Positions 1 to 8,118 of a DNA stretch of 64,000 bases are shown here, piece after piece. The stretch spans positions 62,972 through 126,971 of the forward strand of contig NZ_LMID01000014.1 of assembly GCF_001428605.1 (NCBI RefSeq), in the 5' to 3' direction. This DNA comes from Sphingomonas sp. Root720. Lineage in GTDB: Bacteria; Pseudomonadota; Alphaproteobacteria; Sphingomonadales; Sphingomonadaceae. The stretch's first letter is position 1; each line of letters starts with the position of its first letter. A program made the translations under genes and the position numbers. The notes below the pieces were generated by a model. That model made no database searches, was not told the origin of the DNA, and saw only the letters and a program-made list of their open reading frames with translations.

Positions 1-738
1 GATCACCGCACGGACGAAGCCGACGATGCGCGCGCGCTTCGCGGGATCGGCGAGGGCGGCGGCGGTGCTGTTGAGGTTGAACATTTCCCGGTAGAGGCCC
101 GCGCCGCTCAGTTCGATCGCATCCGCGCCGAGCGCGCGGGCGGCGTTGTCGGCATGGGGTTCCCAGATCGCCACCGCATCGACCTTCCGCTCGGCCAGCG
201 CCTTAGCCATCTCCTCGATCGGGGAGATGCGAACGACCTCGACGTCATCGGGGCCAAGGCCGGCGCTCGCCAGCATCCGGGCGAGGAAATAACCCGAGGA
301 GGTCGTCTGGAGCGCGGCGATTCGCTTGCCCTTCAGGTCCGCGACGCTCGCGATCCCGGCCGATCGCCGCGCCACGATCCGGTAGAAGCCCTCGGTGACG
401 GTCAGGATGATGCGGATGTCGGGATGCGCGACCGAATAGCGCAGCGCCTGGGTCTCGGCATGAGTCGCGAGGTCGGCGGCGCCTCCATCGCCGAGGCCGG
501 CCACCGGTGCGGCGCCGACGAGATTGGGAATGCCGCCGTTGCGGACCTCTGCCCCGGCCGGGAAATGGTCGCGGGCGGCCAGCAACACCGGTGCGATCTC
601 CACCGTCGCCAGGCTGCCGCGCACCGCGAGCGGCGACGGGGTCGGTGCATCGGCGGGTCGCGCCACCGGTACGCAGGCCGCGAGCAGCGATGCCAACGGG
701 ATTGCGATGAGGACGCGTCGGGCGCGGTCGATCGTCAC
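1..738 (-). CDS. ABC-type (NitT/TauT/SsuA-like) substrate-binding lipoprotein, C-terminus off the window
   Basis: The first 246 codons of a periplasmic binding protein, read leftwards off the window edge. It starts at GTG 738, preceded by a GGGGGAGAG Shine-Dalgarno. The N-terminus has Arg residues, a hydrophobic stretch and a lipobox ending in LLAAC (Cys about residue 22), so it should be a membrane-anchored lipoprotein. After that come features of the NMT1/SsuA fold: a segment comparable to VADLKGKRIA, then TTSSGYFLARML, the GLGPDDVEVV segment and a VDAVAIWEPHA segment. This family delivers sulfonates, nitrate, taurine or thiamine precursors to an ABC permease. Here the substrate cannot be read from sequence. 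The permease and ATPase would lie to the left of the window. The gene is divergent from the hydrolase at 857, and two direct repeats lie between them. Confidence 0.85.
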   Translation of the reverse strand, partial: MTIDRARRVLIAIPLASLLAACVPVARPADAPTPSPLAVRGSLATVEIAPVLLAARDHFPAGAEVRNGGIPNLVGAAPVAGLGDGGAADLATHAETQALRYSVAHPDIRIILTVTEGFYRIVARRSAGIASVADLKGKRIAALQTTSSGYFLARMLASAGLGPDDVEVVRISPIEEMAKALAERKVDAVAIWEPHADNAARALGADAIELSGAGLYREMFNLNSTAAALADPAKRARIVGFVRAVI

Positions 739-756
739 GGCATTCTCTCCCCCGTG

Positions 757-827
757 TCAGCCTGGGTGATACTATTTCTTGGCCCGCGATCTTTTGCAAG
801 CTACCGTCATCAGCCAGGGTGATACCA
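757..827. promoter_or_regulatory. Pair of direct repeats in a divergent promoter region, candidate operator
   Basis: Two 18-base copies, TCAGCCTGGGTGATACTA at 757-774 and TCAGCCAGGGTGATACCA at 810-827, differ at two positions. They start 53 bases apart, about five helical turns, between the divergent genes starting at 738 and 857. This spacing on one DNA face suits a dimeric or looping regulator that controls both genes. The binding protein is unknown, and no regulator gene is adjacent within the window. Confidence 0.4.
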
Positions 828-856
828 TCTACCCTGCCCATATCCGGGGGGCCGCT

Positions 857-1960
857 ATGGCATGGAGAAAGAGCTTGGACGATCCCGCAACCGCCATCCC
901 GCCACCGCCATCCGCCGATCGCGACCGCTTGCGGACGCTGCTGGGCGACGCGCTCGCCGGATTTGCCGATCGCATCCCCGACGCGATGGCGCGCGAGCTG
1001 CTCCATGGCGACCATGGCTTCCTCGCGCCCTATCAACTGTCGGCGGCGCTGCTCTCGCGGCTCACGCCGGCAATGCGGGCCTGGCAGACGCCGGACGTCC
1101 TGCGCGCCATCTATCCCGAAACGCCGCTGTCGCGGACGCGGATGCAGCCGATTGCCGGGGCGCTGGCCGCGGTCGGCTGCCGCGCCTTCCCGGCCTTCTG
1201 CCATTTCCCCTATATACCGGTGGCGCACATGGCCGAGGGACGAGGAGAAGCGCCGCTGATCGTCGCGGTCCATGGCTCGAGTCGCAACGCCAAGGACCTG
1301 CGCGACGGCTTCGCCGCCTTTGCCGAGCGGCTGGGCTGCTTCGTGCTCGCACCGCTTTTTCCGATGGACCTCGACACGTCGGTGCCCGACGAGGAATATA
1401 AGCAGCTCGTTGGCGACCGGCTGCGCTACGATCAGGTCGTCTGGGCGATGGTCGAGGAGCTCTCGGCGGCCGTCCGCACCCGCTTCTCCGATATCCTGCT
1501 GTTCGGCTTCTCGGGCGGCGCGCAGTTCGCGCAGCGGCTGCTCTATGTCGATCCCGGCCGGCTGACCGCCGTCGCGCTGGGCGCCCCCAGCTACGTGACG
1601 TCGCCATCGACCGTCCGGGGCTGGTGGAGCGGCCTCGGCGACTTCGAGCGGGTCTTCGGCAAACCGGTCGACTGGACCGCGTTGCGCCGGGTGCCGGTCC
1701 AGATCCAGTGCGGCACCGAGGACCGGCTCGACTGCGACATCTATTCGGCGGAGGAGATGGCGATGGATGCGCCGGCCTACGTCGCCTATGGCCGCACCCG
1801 GCTCGACCGGGCCCGGCTGCTTCAGGACGATTATGAAGGGGTCGGCATGGCCTCGCGGCTCGAGCTGATAGCCGGAGCGGTCCATGCCTGGTCGCCGCAT
1901 GTCGAAACGGCCAAGCCCTTCTTCGAACGGATCCTGCGCGGCGGCGATGCTTCGATTTGA
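857..1960 (+). CDS. Alpha/beta hydrolase of the PHB-depolymerase/esterase type
   Basis: A 367-residue alpha/beta hydrolase. Visible family marks are the oxyanion-hole strand LIVAVHGSSRNAKDLRDG (His-Gly), the nucleophile elbow GFSGGAQFA with Ser in GxSGG, and a late VHAW segment that could supply the catalytic His. This resembles the LpqC/PHB-depolymerase esterases. The roughly 130-residue N-terminal segment before the hydrolase strand is not recognised. The ATG at 857 follows a GGGGGG tract at a good distance and is preferred over an in-frame ATG at 779, which would run through the upstream direct repeat. No classical signal peptide is obvious, so it is probably cytoplasmic. It is divergent from a transporter binding protein and may act on that transporter's substrate, which is inference from position only. 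Confidence 0.8.
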   Translation: MAWRKSLDDPATAIPPPPSADRDRLRTLLGDALAGFADRIPDAMARELLHGDHGFLAPYQLSAALLSRLTPAMRAWQTPDVLRAIYPETPLSRTRMQPIAGALAAVGCRAFPAFCHFPYIPVAHMAEGRGEAPLIVAVHGSSRNAKDLRDGFAAFAERLGCFVLAPLFPMDLDTSVPDEEYKQLVGDRLRYDQVVWAMVEELSAAVRTRFSDILLFGFSGGAQFAQRLLYVDPGRLTAVALGAPSYVTSPSTVRGWWSGLGDFERVFGKPVDWTALRRVPVQIQCGTEDRLDCDIYSAEEMAMDAPAYVAYGRTRLDRARLLQDDYEGVGMASRLELIAGAVHAWSPHVETAKPFFERILRGGDASI

Positions 1961-2098
1961 CGAGTCGGCGTCGAACTGGGTAGCGCTGCACGATCGACTG
2001 CCGCCGAAAGCCGTTCCCCTGTACGACCCCTTTCCGATCCCGCCGAAGGACACCGCCTCTCCGCCGCACCTTCCGCTCGCGGTGCGGAACCCGGCCGC

Positions 2099-2326
2099 GT
2101 GACGGCTCATCAGCTTCAGGCGTTGCTGGTCAACCGGCTGGTCCGCGCGCATGGCGGCAGCGGCCGCGCCTGGCGGGGCGCGGTCGGCCCTGTGCGCGTC
2201 TATGACGTCGCGACCCATCCGCATTGCAACTGGGCGGTGACGCCGTCGGGCTCGATTCGCGAGAATGCCGCGATCGAGCGGCTGTGCGATGGCGTCCGGG
2301 CCGAGCACCCCATCGTCACCCGCTGA
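2099..2326 (+). CDS. Small conserved hypothetical protein
   Basis: A 75-residue ORF starting at GTG. It has an N-terminal helix (TAHQLQALLVNRLVRAHG), a beta-like centre with VRVYDVATHPHCNW, and a C-terminal helix rich in Glu/Arg ending in PIVTR. Composition and codon use look like real coding sequence, and the gene ends about 100 bases before tRNA-Leu. I recall similar short proteins in sphingomonads, but I cannot name a function. The start has only a weak ribosome site, so the true start could differ. A 50-codon ORF immediately upstream (1949-2102) overlaps it by GTGA but looks less protein-like. Confidence 0.6.
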   Translation: MTAHQLQALLVNRLVRAHGGSGRAWRGAVGPVRVYDVATHPHCNWAVTPSGSIRENAAIERLCDGVRAEHPIVTR

Positions 2327-2423
2327 ACGCGGGCCCGCCAAGCGGACAATCCCGCTGGAAATCGGCGGGCGGCCTCTCTATAGCCTCGATTATCGATGAC
2401 CGCCCGTTCGGGCCGGTCGCCAT

Positions 2424-2508
2424 GCGGGCGTGGTGAAATTGGTAGACGCGCCGGACTCAAAATCCGGTTCCGCAAGGAGTGTCGGTTCGAGCCCGACCGC
2501 CCGCACCA
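2424..2508 (+). tRNA. tRNA-Leu(CAA)
   Basis: An 85-base tRNA with acceptor stem GCGGGCG/CGCCCGC, discriminator A and an encoded CCA. The D-loop carries GGTAGACGC, and the anticodon stem CCGGA/TCCGG encloses loop CTCAAAA, giving anticodon CAA (reads UUG). A long variable arm (TTCCGCAAGGAGT) identifies the class II leucine type, and the T-loop is GGTTCGAGCCC. Confidence 0.97.
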
Positions 2509-2782
2509 TCTCTTGCGATGCGACGATCAAGACGGCGCGGGAAGAAGCGACGGTTTTCTATCCGTGGCCGTTCGCCCGACGATCGAGTCGTTTGCCCGGT
2601 CGCGGCACCTGCCGGAAGCGTTCTGCCGTTCGCCTGTGGCGCTTCGTCAATTTCTACTTCGATTTCATGGGCTTATTAAATCCCAACAGATTAGACGAAA
2701 GTTTGTCCTCTACTGCTCTTTCGGCTTGCTTTGTCGGGCCGATGGGCTAAACCAGACAAGTCATTAGTCAGAATCCTCCAGC

Positions 2783-2813
2783 GAATAGCCCGGCCCATAA
2801 AGCCGGGTTATTC
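2783..2813. terminator. Strong stem-loop, possible terminator or leader hairpin
   Basis: GAATAGCCCGGC (2783-2794) pairs with GCCGGGTTATTC (2802-2813) through 12 pairs, one of them G-U, around a 7-base loop CCATAAA. It is followed by ACTTTCT rather than a clean T tract, so termination is plausible but not certain. It may end the tRNA transcript. Confidence 0.5.
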
Positions 2814-2907
2814 ACTTTCTGGCCCCGGCGCATTCCCATCCAGCTTCATCGTCACCGCAGGCCGCGGACGTTCGTTCGATCGGCGATTCCCTCCTGCCAC
2901 CGATCCG

Positions 2908-2913
2908 GTTAAG
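2908..2913 (+). promoter_or_regulatory. Candidate -10 element for a near-leaderless transcript
   Basis: GTTAAG ends 10 bases before the ATG at 2924, and no clear Shine-Dalgarno intervenes. The same arrangement occurs before the genes at 24016 and 28318. No matching -35 element is obvious, so this is a hypothesis. Confidence 0.25.
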
Positions 2914-2923
2914 GCTCGGGTCG

Positions 2924-5086
2924 ATGGCCTTGTTTGTTTTCTGGCGGGAAGCGGCGGCGAAGGGATATCCGGCCGAGCGGCTCCATGGGCTGCTCCGGGC
3001 GGAGGCGCATGTCGTTCGCGACCGGGTGATGGCGGGCCGGCAGCCCGACGTCGCGGGCGACTGGCGGTTCGCCGCCTATGCGACGCGCACCCATTTCTAC
3101 GCACCCGAGGCGCAGTTCTGGCAGGAGGCCGGCCGGGGCGCCTGCGTCATCCATGGATTGATCTGGCGCACCGTCGACCGACGTCCCGTGCTGCTCGATG
3201 CGCACGCCGTGGCCGGACTTCTCGACCGGCCGGGGGCGGAGCTGCCGAGCGACGTCACCGGCGAATATGCCGTGGCACGCCTCTATCCGGACGGCACGCT
3301 CGATGCCTTTTCCGACCGGGCAGGACTGCACCAGATCTTCCACGGCGCGGGCGGCGAAGCGGTGCTGGCCAATCGCGCCGGACTGGTGGCGACGGTGCTC
3401 GACGACTGGACGCCCGATCCGGCAGGACTGCGCTGGCTGGTCGCGATCGGCTACCGGGTCGGCACCGCCACCGCCTATCGCGCGGTCACCCAGCTCGCCC
3501 AGGAGCATCGCATCGGCATCGGGCCGCGGGGCACGACCGTCGCCGCTATCGCGGATCCCGTCATCCGATTCGATGGGCCGCGCGGCTTCTCGGCGGCGCT
3601 CGATCCGCTGCTCGACGAAGGCATTGCCCAGGCGCAGGCGGCGATCGCGCTCGGCATCGCGTCCGACGGACCGATCGACCTGCCGATCACCGGCGGCAAG
3701 GACAGCCGGGTAATCCTGGCGCTCTGCCTCGCCGCCGGGCTGCGCGACCGGCTGTGCCTGTTCACGCGTGGCTATGACGGCCATCCCGATGTTGTCGCCG
3801 GCGCCGGCATCGCCGCGGCGCTCGGACTGCCGCACCGGCGCGAGGCGCCGCACGGCAGCGATGAGGCCGCGCACTGGACCCGCGAGCGCTTCTTCGACAG
3901 GCTGATGGCGCAGACCTGGCAGACCGACGGCATGGTCGGGGGCTGGGACCTGATCCTGGGCGAACGCCTCGGCACCGGGACGCTGATCACCGGCCATATG
4001 GGCGAGGTGCTCAAGGCCTATTCGAAGAAACCGCTGCCGCCCGGGCCGCTCGATCCCGTCGCGATGGTGCGGTTGCAGGCGCCGTTCGATCCGATGGGGT
4101 TGCTGCGCCCGGAGGCATGTGCGGCGATGAAGGCGCAGCTGTCGGCGCAGATGGACGCGGCGCGCGCGGCGGGCGCCGCCGAAGCCGACCTCCCCGACAT
4201 CTTCTATTATCGCAACCGGCTGCCCAACTGGCTGGGCGCGATCCGTGCGATCAAGTCGTTCGAGCGCCAGCCGGTCGTCCCGCTCGGCGCGCCCGCGCTG
4301 CTGCGGCTCGCCTTTCGCCTCACGCCCGAGGAGCGCAAGCGCGAGCTGCTCCACTATGAGATCATCCGCCGCTGCGCCCCCGCGCTGCTGGCGCCGGCCT
4401 TCGCGATGCAGAGCTGGGACCCCGCGCTGGGGGAGGACATGCCGCGGGCCGCACCGATCCTGCCGGGCGCGGGGGCACCGCCGACCTTCGGCAACTGGCA
4501 ATTCTCGATCAACCACAACCCCGGGATCCGCGCCGCGATCGCCGCCGAGGCGATGGCGCGCGACGACCTGACCCTGTGGGAAACGGTCGATCGCGACGCC
4601 CTGATCGATCGGCTGCATCATCGGCGGCTGGATTATTTCGACGGGATCGGCATGCTCGGCCTGGTGGTGGCGATGTTCCATGAGCGGACGATGATCCGGC
4701 CGATCCGACTCGGGGCGAGCGAACCGGCGGTGGTACCGGGCCGGCCCGCGCCCGCGCCGCCGGCTTCGGTCGATCCACCGGTCGTCATCGGCCATCTCGA
4801 CGGGGTGCGCCGCGAGGGCGAAGCGGTGCTGTTCGGTGGCTGGGCCCATGCGCCCGACTGGCCGGGGGCTCAGGTCGCGATCGAGGCGCGCGCGGACGGC
4901 CGTTCGCTCGGGATCGCCGTGGCCGACAGCGACCGGCCCGACCTTGTCGCGCATGGCATTGGCGACGGGCGCCATGGCTTCTCGCTCGCGGTGCCGCTGG
5001 AGCGGCTGGACGGCGCGGAGGCCGAGATCGTGATCGGCACGTTCGACGGCGATTCGGCGATCGCGCGGGTGCCGGTCGCGCCATGA
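2924..5086 (+). CDS. Asparagine-synthetase-like ATP-dependent amide-forming enzyme with C-terminal beta-rich domain
   Basis: A 720-residue member of the AsnB superfamily. Residues about 1-220 resemble the Ntn glutaminase fold (segments TGEYAVARLYPDG and FSDRAGLHQIFHG), but the Cys expected at position 2 is absent (MALFVFW), so glutamine hydrolysis is unlikely. The PP-loop TGGKDSR lies near residues 257-263, and the adenylating domain continues to about 600. Family members without Cys2, such as beta-lactam synthetases and lasso-peptide cyclases, join a carboxylate to an amine other than ammonia. Residues 620-718 form a separate beta-rich domain (GGWA, RADGRSLG, GRHGF) that also occurs in polysaccharide proteins. 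It overlaps the next gene by ATGA. Likely role: amidation or amide linkage on a surface glycan. The substrate is unknown. Confidence 0.8.
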   Translation: MALFVFWREAAAKGYPAERLHGLLRAEAHVVRDRVMAGRQPDVAGDWRFAAYATRTHFYAPEAQFWQEAGRGACVIHGLIWRTVDRRPVLLDAHAVAGLLDRPGAELPSDVTGEYAVARLYPDGTLDAFSDRAGLHQIFHGAGGEAVLANRAGLVATVLDDWTPDPAGLRWLVAIGYRVGTATAYRAVTQLAQEHRIGIGPRGTTVAAIADPVIRFDGPRGFSAALDPLLDEGIAQAQAAIALGIASDGPIDLPITGGKDSRVILALCLAAGLRDRLCLFTRGYDGHPDVVAGAGIAAALGLPHRREAPHGSDEAAHWTRERFFDRLMAQTWQTDGMVGGWDLILGERLGTGTLITGHMGEVLKAYSKKPLPPGPLDPVAMVRLQAPFDPMGLLRPEACAAMKAQLSAQMDAARAAGAAEADLPDIFYYRNRLPNWLGAIRAIKSFERQPVVPLGAPALLRLAFRLTPEERKRELLHYEIIRRCAPALLAPAFAMQSWDPALGEDMPRAAPILPGAGAPPTFGNWQFSINHNPGIRAAIAAEAMARDDLTLWETVDRDALIDRLHHRRLDYFDGIGMLGLVVAMFHERTMIRPIRLGASEPAVVPGRPAPAPPASVDPPVVIGHLDGVRREGEAVLFGGWAHAPDWPGAQVAIEARADGRSLGIAVADSDRPDLVAHGIGDGRHGFSLAVPLERLDGAEAEIVIGTFDGDSAIARVPVAP

Positions 5087-5823
5087 GCCGCGCGATCCTC
5101 GTCATCGGGCAGAGCCATGTCGCGGCGGTGCGCGCGGCGGCTAAGGCGCGGCGGGAGGCCGATCCCGATCGTCCGCGCACCCGCGTCATCCACACGATCG
5201 AGCCGCAATATGCGCCCGAGATCGAGGGCGAGGGCGACGATGCCCGCTTCACCCCCGCGCTCGCCGATACGATCCGCGAGCAGATCGGCCGGCACGCGCC
5301 GCTCGTCGCCTCCGCCAGCGGCGGCAATGTCCACAATGGCTTCGCGCTGATCCGCCACCCGCGCCCCTATGATTTCCTGCTGTCGGAAGAGGACGGCCCA
5401 CCGCTCGACCCCGAAGCGGAGCCGATCACCGAGGCCCTGGTACGCGCCGCGCTGGAAGCGGGGCTGGATCGCGACCGCATCCGCCTGCGGGAGATCCGCC
5501 GGCTGGGCGGCGAGGCCGTCCAGCTCGAATCACCGCCGCCGCTCGCCGACGGCGCGGTCATCGCCGAACAGGCCGACGCTTTTTTCCGCGGCCGCGGCAT
5601 CGCCGAGCTGGGCGTCGCCCCGGCGGGGTTGCGCTACAAGATTTGGCGGCTCCATTCGCGGATCGTCGCGGGCTATTGCGCCGGTCTCGGCCTGCGCTTC
5701 CTGCCTGTCCCGCCCGAGACGCGGGACGCCCAGGGTTTTCTCCGTCCCGAGTTCGCCGGGGATGCGACCCATGGCAATCGGGCCTATGGCGAGGCGGTGA
5801 TCCGCGCGTTGGAGGCCCTGTGA
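5083..5823 (+). CDS. SGNH-fold hydrolase-like protein
   Basis: A 246-residue cytoplasmic protein with SGNH-like blocks: VIGQSHVAA at residues 7-15 (candidate nucleophile Ser in GxS), SGGNVHN near 79-85 (block III Gly/Asn) and DATHGNRAYG near 227-236 (Asp-x-x-His block V). There is no signal peptide. Proteins of this fold in polysaccharide clusters are usually esterases or O-acyltransferase partners. It overlaps the upstream AsnB-like gene by ATGA and the downstream GSCFA gene by GTGA, so the three are very probably made together. Both SGNH and GSCFA proteins belong to the same broad hydrolase superfamily, so this operon encodes two related activities. Esterase or acyl-transfer activity is inference. 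Confidence 0.75.
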   Translation: MSRAILVIGQSHVAAVRAAAKARREADPDRPRTRVIHTIEPQYAPEIEGEGDDARFTPALADTIREQIGRHAPLVASASGGNVHNGFALIRHPRPYDFLLSEEDGPPLDPEAEPITEALVRAALEAGLDRDRIRLREIRRLGGEAVQLESPPPLADGAVIAEQADAFFRGRGIAELGVAPAGLRYKIWRLHSRIVAGYCAGLGLRFLPVPPETRDAQGFLRPEFAGDATHGNRAYGEAVIRALEAL

Positions 5824-6911
5824 CCGATCGCCCGAGCGACCATCCCTATCGCAGCCTGCCCGACAGCGCCTTTTGGCGCCGCGCGGTGGCGGGGCAGGGT
5901 CCGGCGATCGATCCGCTGGCCGGAGGCTTCCTGACGCTTGGCCGCGACGACCGGGTGGCGACGGCGGGAAGCTGCTTCGCCCAGAACATCGCGCGTTACC
6001 TGAAGCGCAGCGGGTTCGATTTTCTGGTTACCGAGACCGCGCATCCGATCGTCTCGGCGGACGTGGCGGAGCGGCACGGCTACGGCCTCTACAGCGCGCG
6101 CTACGGCAACATCTACACCGCGCGGCAATTGCTCCAGCTGTTCGACCGGGCCTATGGCGACTTCGCTCCGGCCGAGGATATCTGGCTCGCCCCCGGCGGC
6201 GACCGCGTCGTCGATCCCTTCCGCCCGACGATCGAGCCGCAGGGCTATGCCGGCGAGGCGGAGCTGCGCGCCGACCGGGCGCACCACCTCGCCCGGGTGC
6301 GGGAGATGTTCGAGACGCTCGACATCTTCGTCTTCACCCTCGGCCTGACCGAGGGATGGGAATCGACGATCGACGGCGCGATCTTTCCGATCTGCCCGGG
6401 CGTGTCAGGCGGGGCGTTCGACCCGGCTCGTCACCTCTTTCGCAATTTCCGGGTGGGGGAGGTCACCGCCGACCTCTCGGCGTTCGTCGCGCGGTTGCGC
6501 GGCGTCAATCCGGGCGCGCGGATCATCCTGACCGTCTCGCCCGTCCCGCTGGTCGCGACCGCCAGCGGCAATCACGTGCTCGCCGCCACCACCTATTCCA
6601 AGTCGGTGCTGCGCGCGGCGGCGCAGGAGATCGCCGAGGACCATGACGGCGTCTTCTACTTCCCCTCCTATGAGATCATCATGGGAGCGCCCGCAGCGGC
6701 GCGCTATTTCGCCGAGGACATGCGCAACGTGACCGAGGAAGGCGTCGCCCAGGTCATGTCGGTCTTCCTGCGCCATGCCGCGGGACTCGACCTGCCGGCG
6801 CCCGCGCCAGCACCGGCTGCCACCGGGGCGGGCGACGAGACGCTCGCCGCCGCCCGCGAATGGGTGCGGGTGATGTGCGACGAGGCGCTGCTCGATCCGG
6901 ACGGCGACTGA
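5820..6911 (+). CDS. GSCFA-domain protein
   Basis: A 363-residue protein with the diagnostic motif AGSCFAQNIARYL near residues 49-61, which defines the GSCFA family (Pfam PF08885, SGNH-related). Further family-like segments are FVFTLGLTEGW, ILTVSPVPL, ATTYSKSVLR and YFPSYEI. The GTG at 5820 overlaps the preceding stop as GTGA, is followed by sequence typical of the family's N-terminus (HPYRSLPDSAFWR) and is preferred to an upstream in-frame start at 5643. It is the last gene of the operon that begins at 2924 and stops six bases from a convergent methyltransferase. Family function is poorly defined, but GSCFA proteins are common in capsule and exopolysaccharide loci. Confidence 0.9.
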   Translation: MTDRPSDHPYRSLPDSAFWRRAVAGQGPAIDPLAGGFLTLGRDDRVATAGSCFAQNIARYLKRSGFDFLVTETAHPIVSADVAERHGYGLYSARYGNIYTARQLLQLFDRAYGDFAPAEDIWLAPGGDRVVDPFRPTIEPQGYAGEAELRADRAHHLARVREMFETLDIFVFTLGLTEGWESTIDGAIFPICPGVSGGAFDPARHLFRNFRVGEVTADLSAFVARLRGVNPGARIILTVSPVPLVATASGNHVLAATTYSKSVLRAAAQEIAEDHDGVFYFPSYEIIMGAPAAARYFAEDMRNVTEEGVAQVMSVFLRHAAGLDLPAPAPAPAATGAGDETLAAAREWVRVMCDEALLDPDGD

Positions 6912-6917
6912 CGGGGA

Positions 6918-7886
6918 TCAGAGCTTTCGCGCGATCAGCGTGTTGCCCGCGGCGAACATGCTGCGGGCCTTTTCCGGCGTCGCCGCCATCACCCGTTGCC
7001 AGAAGGGGCCGCCGGGCGGCTCGGCCATCAGCTCGGCGACGCTCATCGCCTTCAGCGCGTCGCGCACCGCGTCGTCGGTCAGCGCCTCGGCGAGGCCGTT
7101 GAGCTGCCAGTGGAGCGCATGGTCGGGGGTCTGGTTGCCCTCGGTCGTCAGCTTCACCCGCTCGAAGCCGTCGTCGAACAGCCGGGCGAGGCCTTCGCGC
7201 GTCGCGTTGTAATAATGCGACGGATAGCCGTGGACCGGTACCAGGAAGGGATAGTCGATGAACAGCATCCCGCCGGGCTTCAGCATTCGCGCGAAATCCG
7301 CGGCGGCGATCCACGGTTCGGCCATATGCTCCATCACCGCGAAGCAGCCGATGCCGTCGAGCGAGGCGTCGGCGATCGGATAGCGGCAGGCGGGTTCGAT
7401 CACGAGGTCGGCGCTGACCGAGGGATAGACCTCCAGATAGAGGCAATTGTCGAAGGTCCGGCTGCGCCGGCCGCAGCCGACGTCGAGGTAGAGCCTGTCC
7501 GGATTGGCGCGCACCGTCTCGACGAAATCGCCGAGGCCCGGATTGGCGGATTCGGCGTCATAGTCGCCCAGGTCGTGCGCGGTGGCACCATAACCGACCG
7601 GGAAGCTGTCGGGGGCGGCGAGGAAGGCGAAAGCGCCGCCAGCGCCGCGCGAGGCGTCGAGGATCGGCGCGAAGCGCGCATATTTGGCCTCCGCCCGCGT
7701 GCCCGGCAGGCCGGCGGCCGCGCGCGTCAGTTGCTTGCGGCCTTCCTTGCGGCCGTGGCGTTCGAAATGCTTCCACGCATCGCCGCCCGCCGCGACATGG
7801 CGCGCGACGTCGGGATTGGCGGCGAGGTAGAGTTGCTCGACGAAATTTTCGTCGGTCGCCGGTTCGAGCCGCGATGGGTCCTGCAT
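6918..7886 (-). CDS. SAM-dependent methyltransferase with N-terminal NPDV module
   Basis: A 322-residue protein in two parts. Residues about 14-51 hold a module FVEQLYLAANPDVARHV followed by HFERHGRKEGR, a short motif that recurs in other proteins of this cluster. A class I methyltransferase follows. Its SAM-binding motif I is LYLDVGCG at 132-139, then come DLVIEPAC, the acidic/hydrophobic stretch FAVMEHMAEPW, and LKPGGMLFIDYPF (post-motif III). The target is probably a sugar or lipid intermediate of the surrounding glycan pathway. It is convergent with the GSCFA operon. A degenerate inverted repeat lies upstream (7946-8046). Confidence 0.85.
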   Translation of the reverse strand: MQDPSRLEPATDENFVEQLYLAANPDVARHVAAGGDAWKHFERHGRKEGRKQLTRAAAGLPGTRAEAKYARFAPILDASRGAGGAFAFLAAPDSFPVGYGATAHDLGDYDAESANPGLGDFVETVRANPDRLYLDVGCGRRSRTFDNCLYLEVYPSVSADLVIEPACRYPIADASLDGIGCFAVMEHMAEPWIAAADFARMLKPGGMLFIDYPFLVPVHGYPSHYYNATREGLARLFDDGFERVKLTTEGNQTPDHALHWQLNGLAEALTDDAVRDALKAMSVAELMAEPPGGPFWQRVMAATPEKARSMFAAGNTLIARKL

Positions 7887-7945
7887 GGCGCCTGCCTATC
7901 GCTATCGATGGGCGAGGACCAGCCTCGAGCGCATCCTTTCCAATA

Positions 7946-8046
7946 TCGTCATTCCGGCGAAGGCGGGAATCCACCGGCGAACGAACTCCAGACCATGAGA
8001 GGATCGACCCCGCAGCCTGATGGATTCCCGCCTTTGGGAACGACGA
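7946..8046. repeat. Dispersed inverted repeat, REP/MITE-like
   Basis: The left arm starts TCGTCATTCCGGCGAAGGCG (7946-7973 in all). The right arm, 8021-8046, starts TGGATTCCCGCC and ends GGGAACGACGA. It is a near-complement of the left arm with a two-base deletion and a few mismatches, and the arms are separated by about 47 bases. The CATTCCGGCGAAGGCGGGAAT core is a common dispersed palindrome in sphingomonads and related bacteria, which I recall rather than can show here. It sits in the divergent gap between the genes at 7886 and 8119. Confidence 0.65.
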
Positions 8047-8076
8047 TGAGAGGGTTGGGTACTGTCCTTTTCCCAT

Positions 8077-8091
8077 CCGAGCCGCTAACCG
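8077..8091 (+). promoter_or_regulatory. Shared 15-base upstream motif CCGAGCCGCTAACCG
   Basis: This 15-base sequence is identical to 28298-28312 upstream of the gene at 28318. Its GCTAAC core resembles the alphaproteobacterial GCTAnAwC -10 consensus known from Caulobacter. A start site a few bases downstream would give a leader of about 20 bases containing the CGGAGA ribosome site. Confidence 0.35.
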
Positions 8092-8118
8092 TCTGCCGCG
8101 ACCGTAACGGAGACGAGA

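Larger units (their letters stand above)
2509..2923. other. Intergenic region with no gene
   Basis: There are 415 bases between the tRNA and the AsnB-like gene. The centre (about 2640-2770) is noticeably richer in A+T than its flanks. I see no convincing ORF. The ORF running out of the tRNA (starting MVKLVDAPDSKS) is a well-known artefact of translating tRNA-Leu. A strong stem-loop lies at 2783-2813 and a possible -10 element just before the next gene. Confidence 0.6.

Noticed and set aside
1949-2102. 50-codon ORF overlapping the hydrolase end and the small gene at 2099
   Set aside because: Pro-rich translation, no ribosome site and no recognisable feature. The GTGA overlap alone is not enough.
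245-2341. Minus-strand open frame of 698 codons across the hydrolase
   Set aside because: It runs antisense to the hydrolase and out of frame with the real binding-protein gene that starts at 738.
2430-2750. ORF beginning MVKLVDAPDSKSGSAR
   Set aside because: It is the well-known spurious translation of tRNA-Leu and has no support beyond the tRNA.
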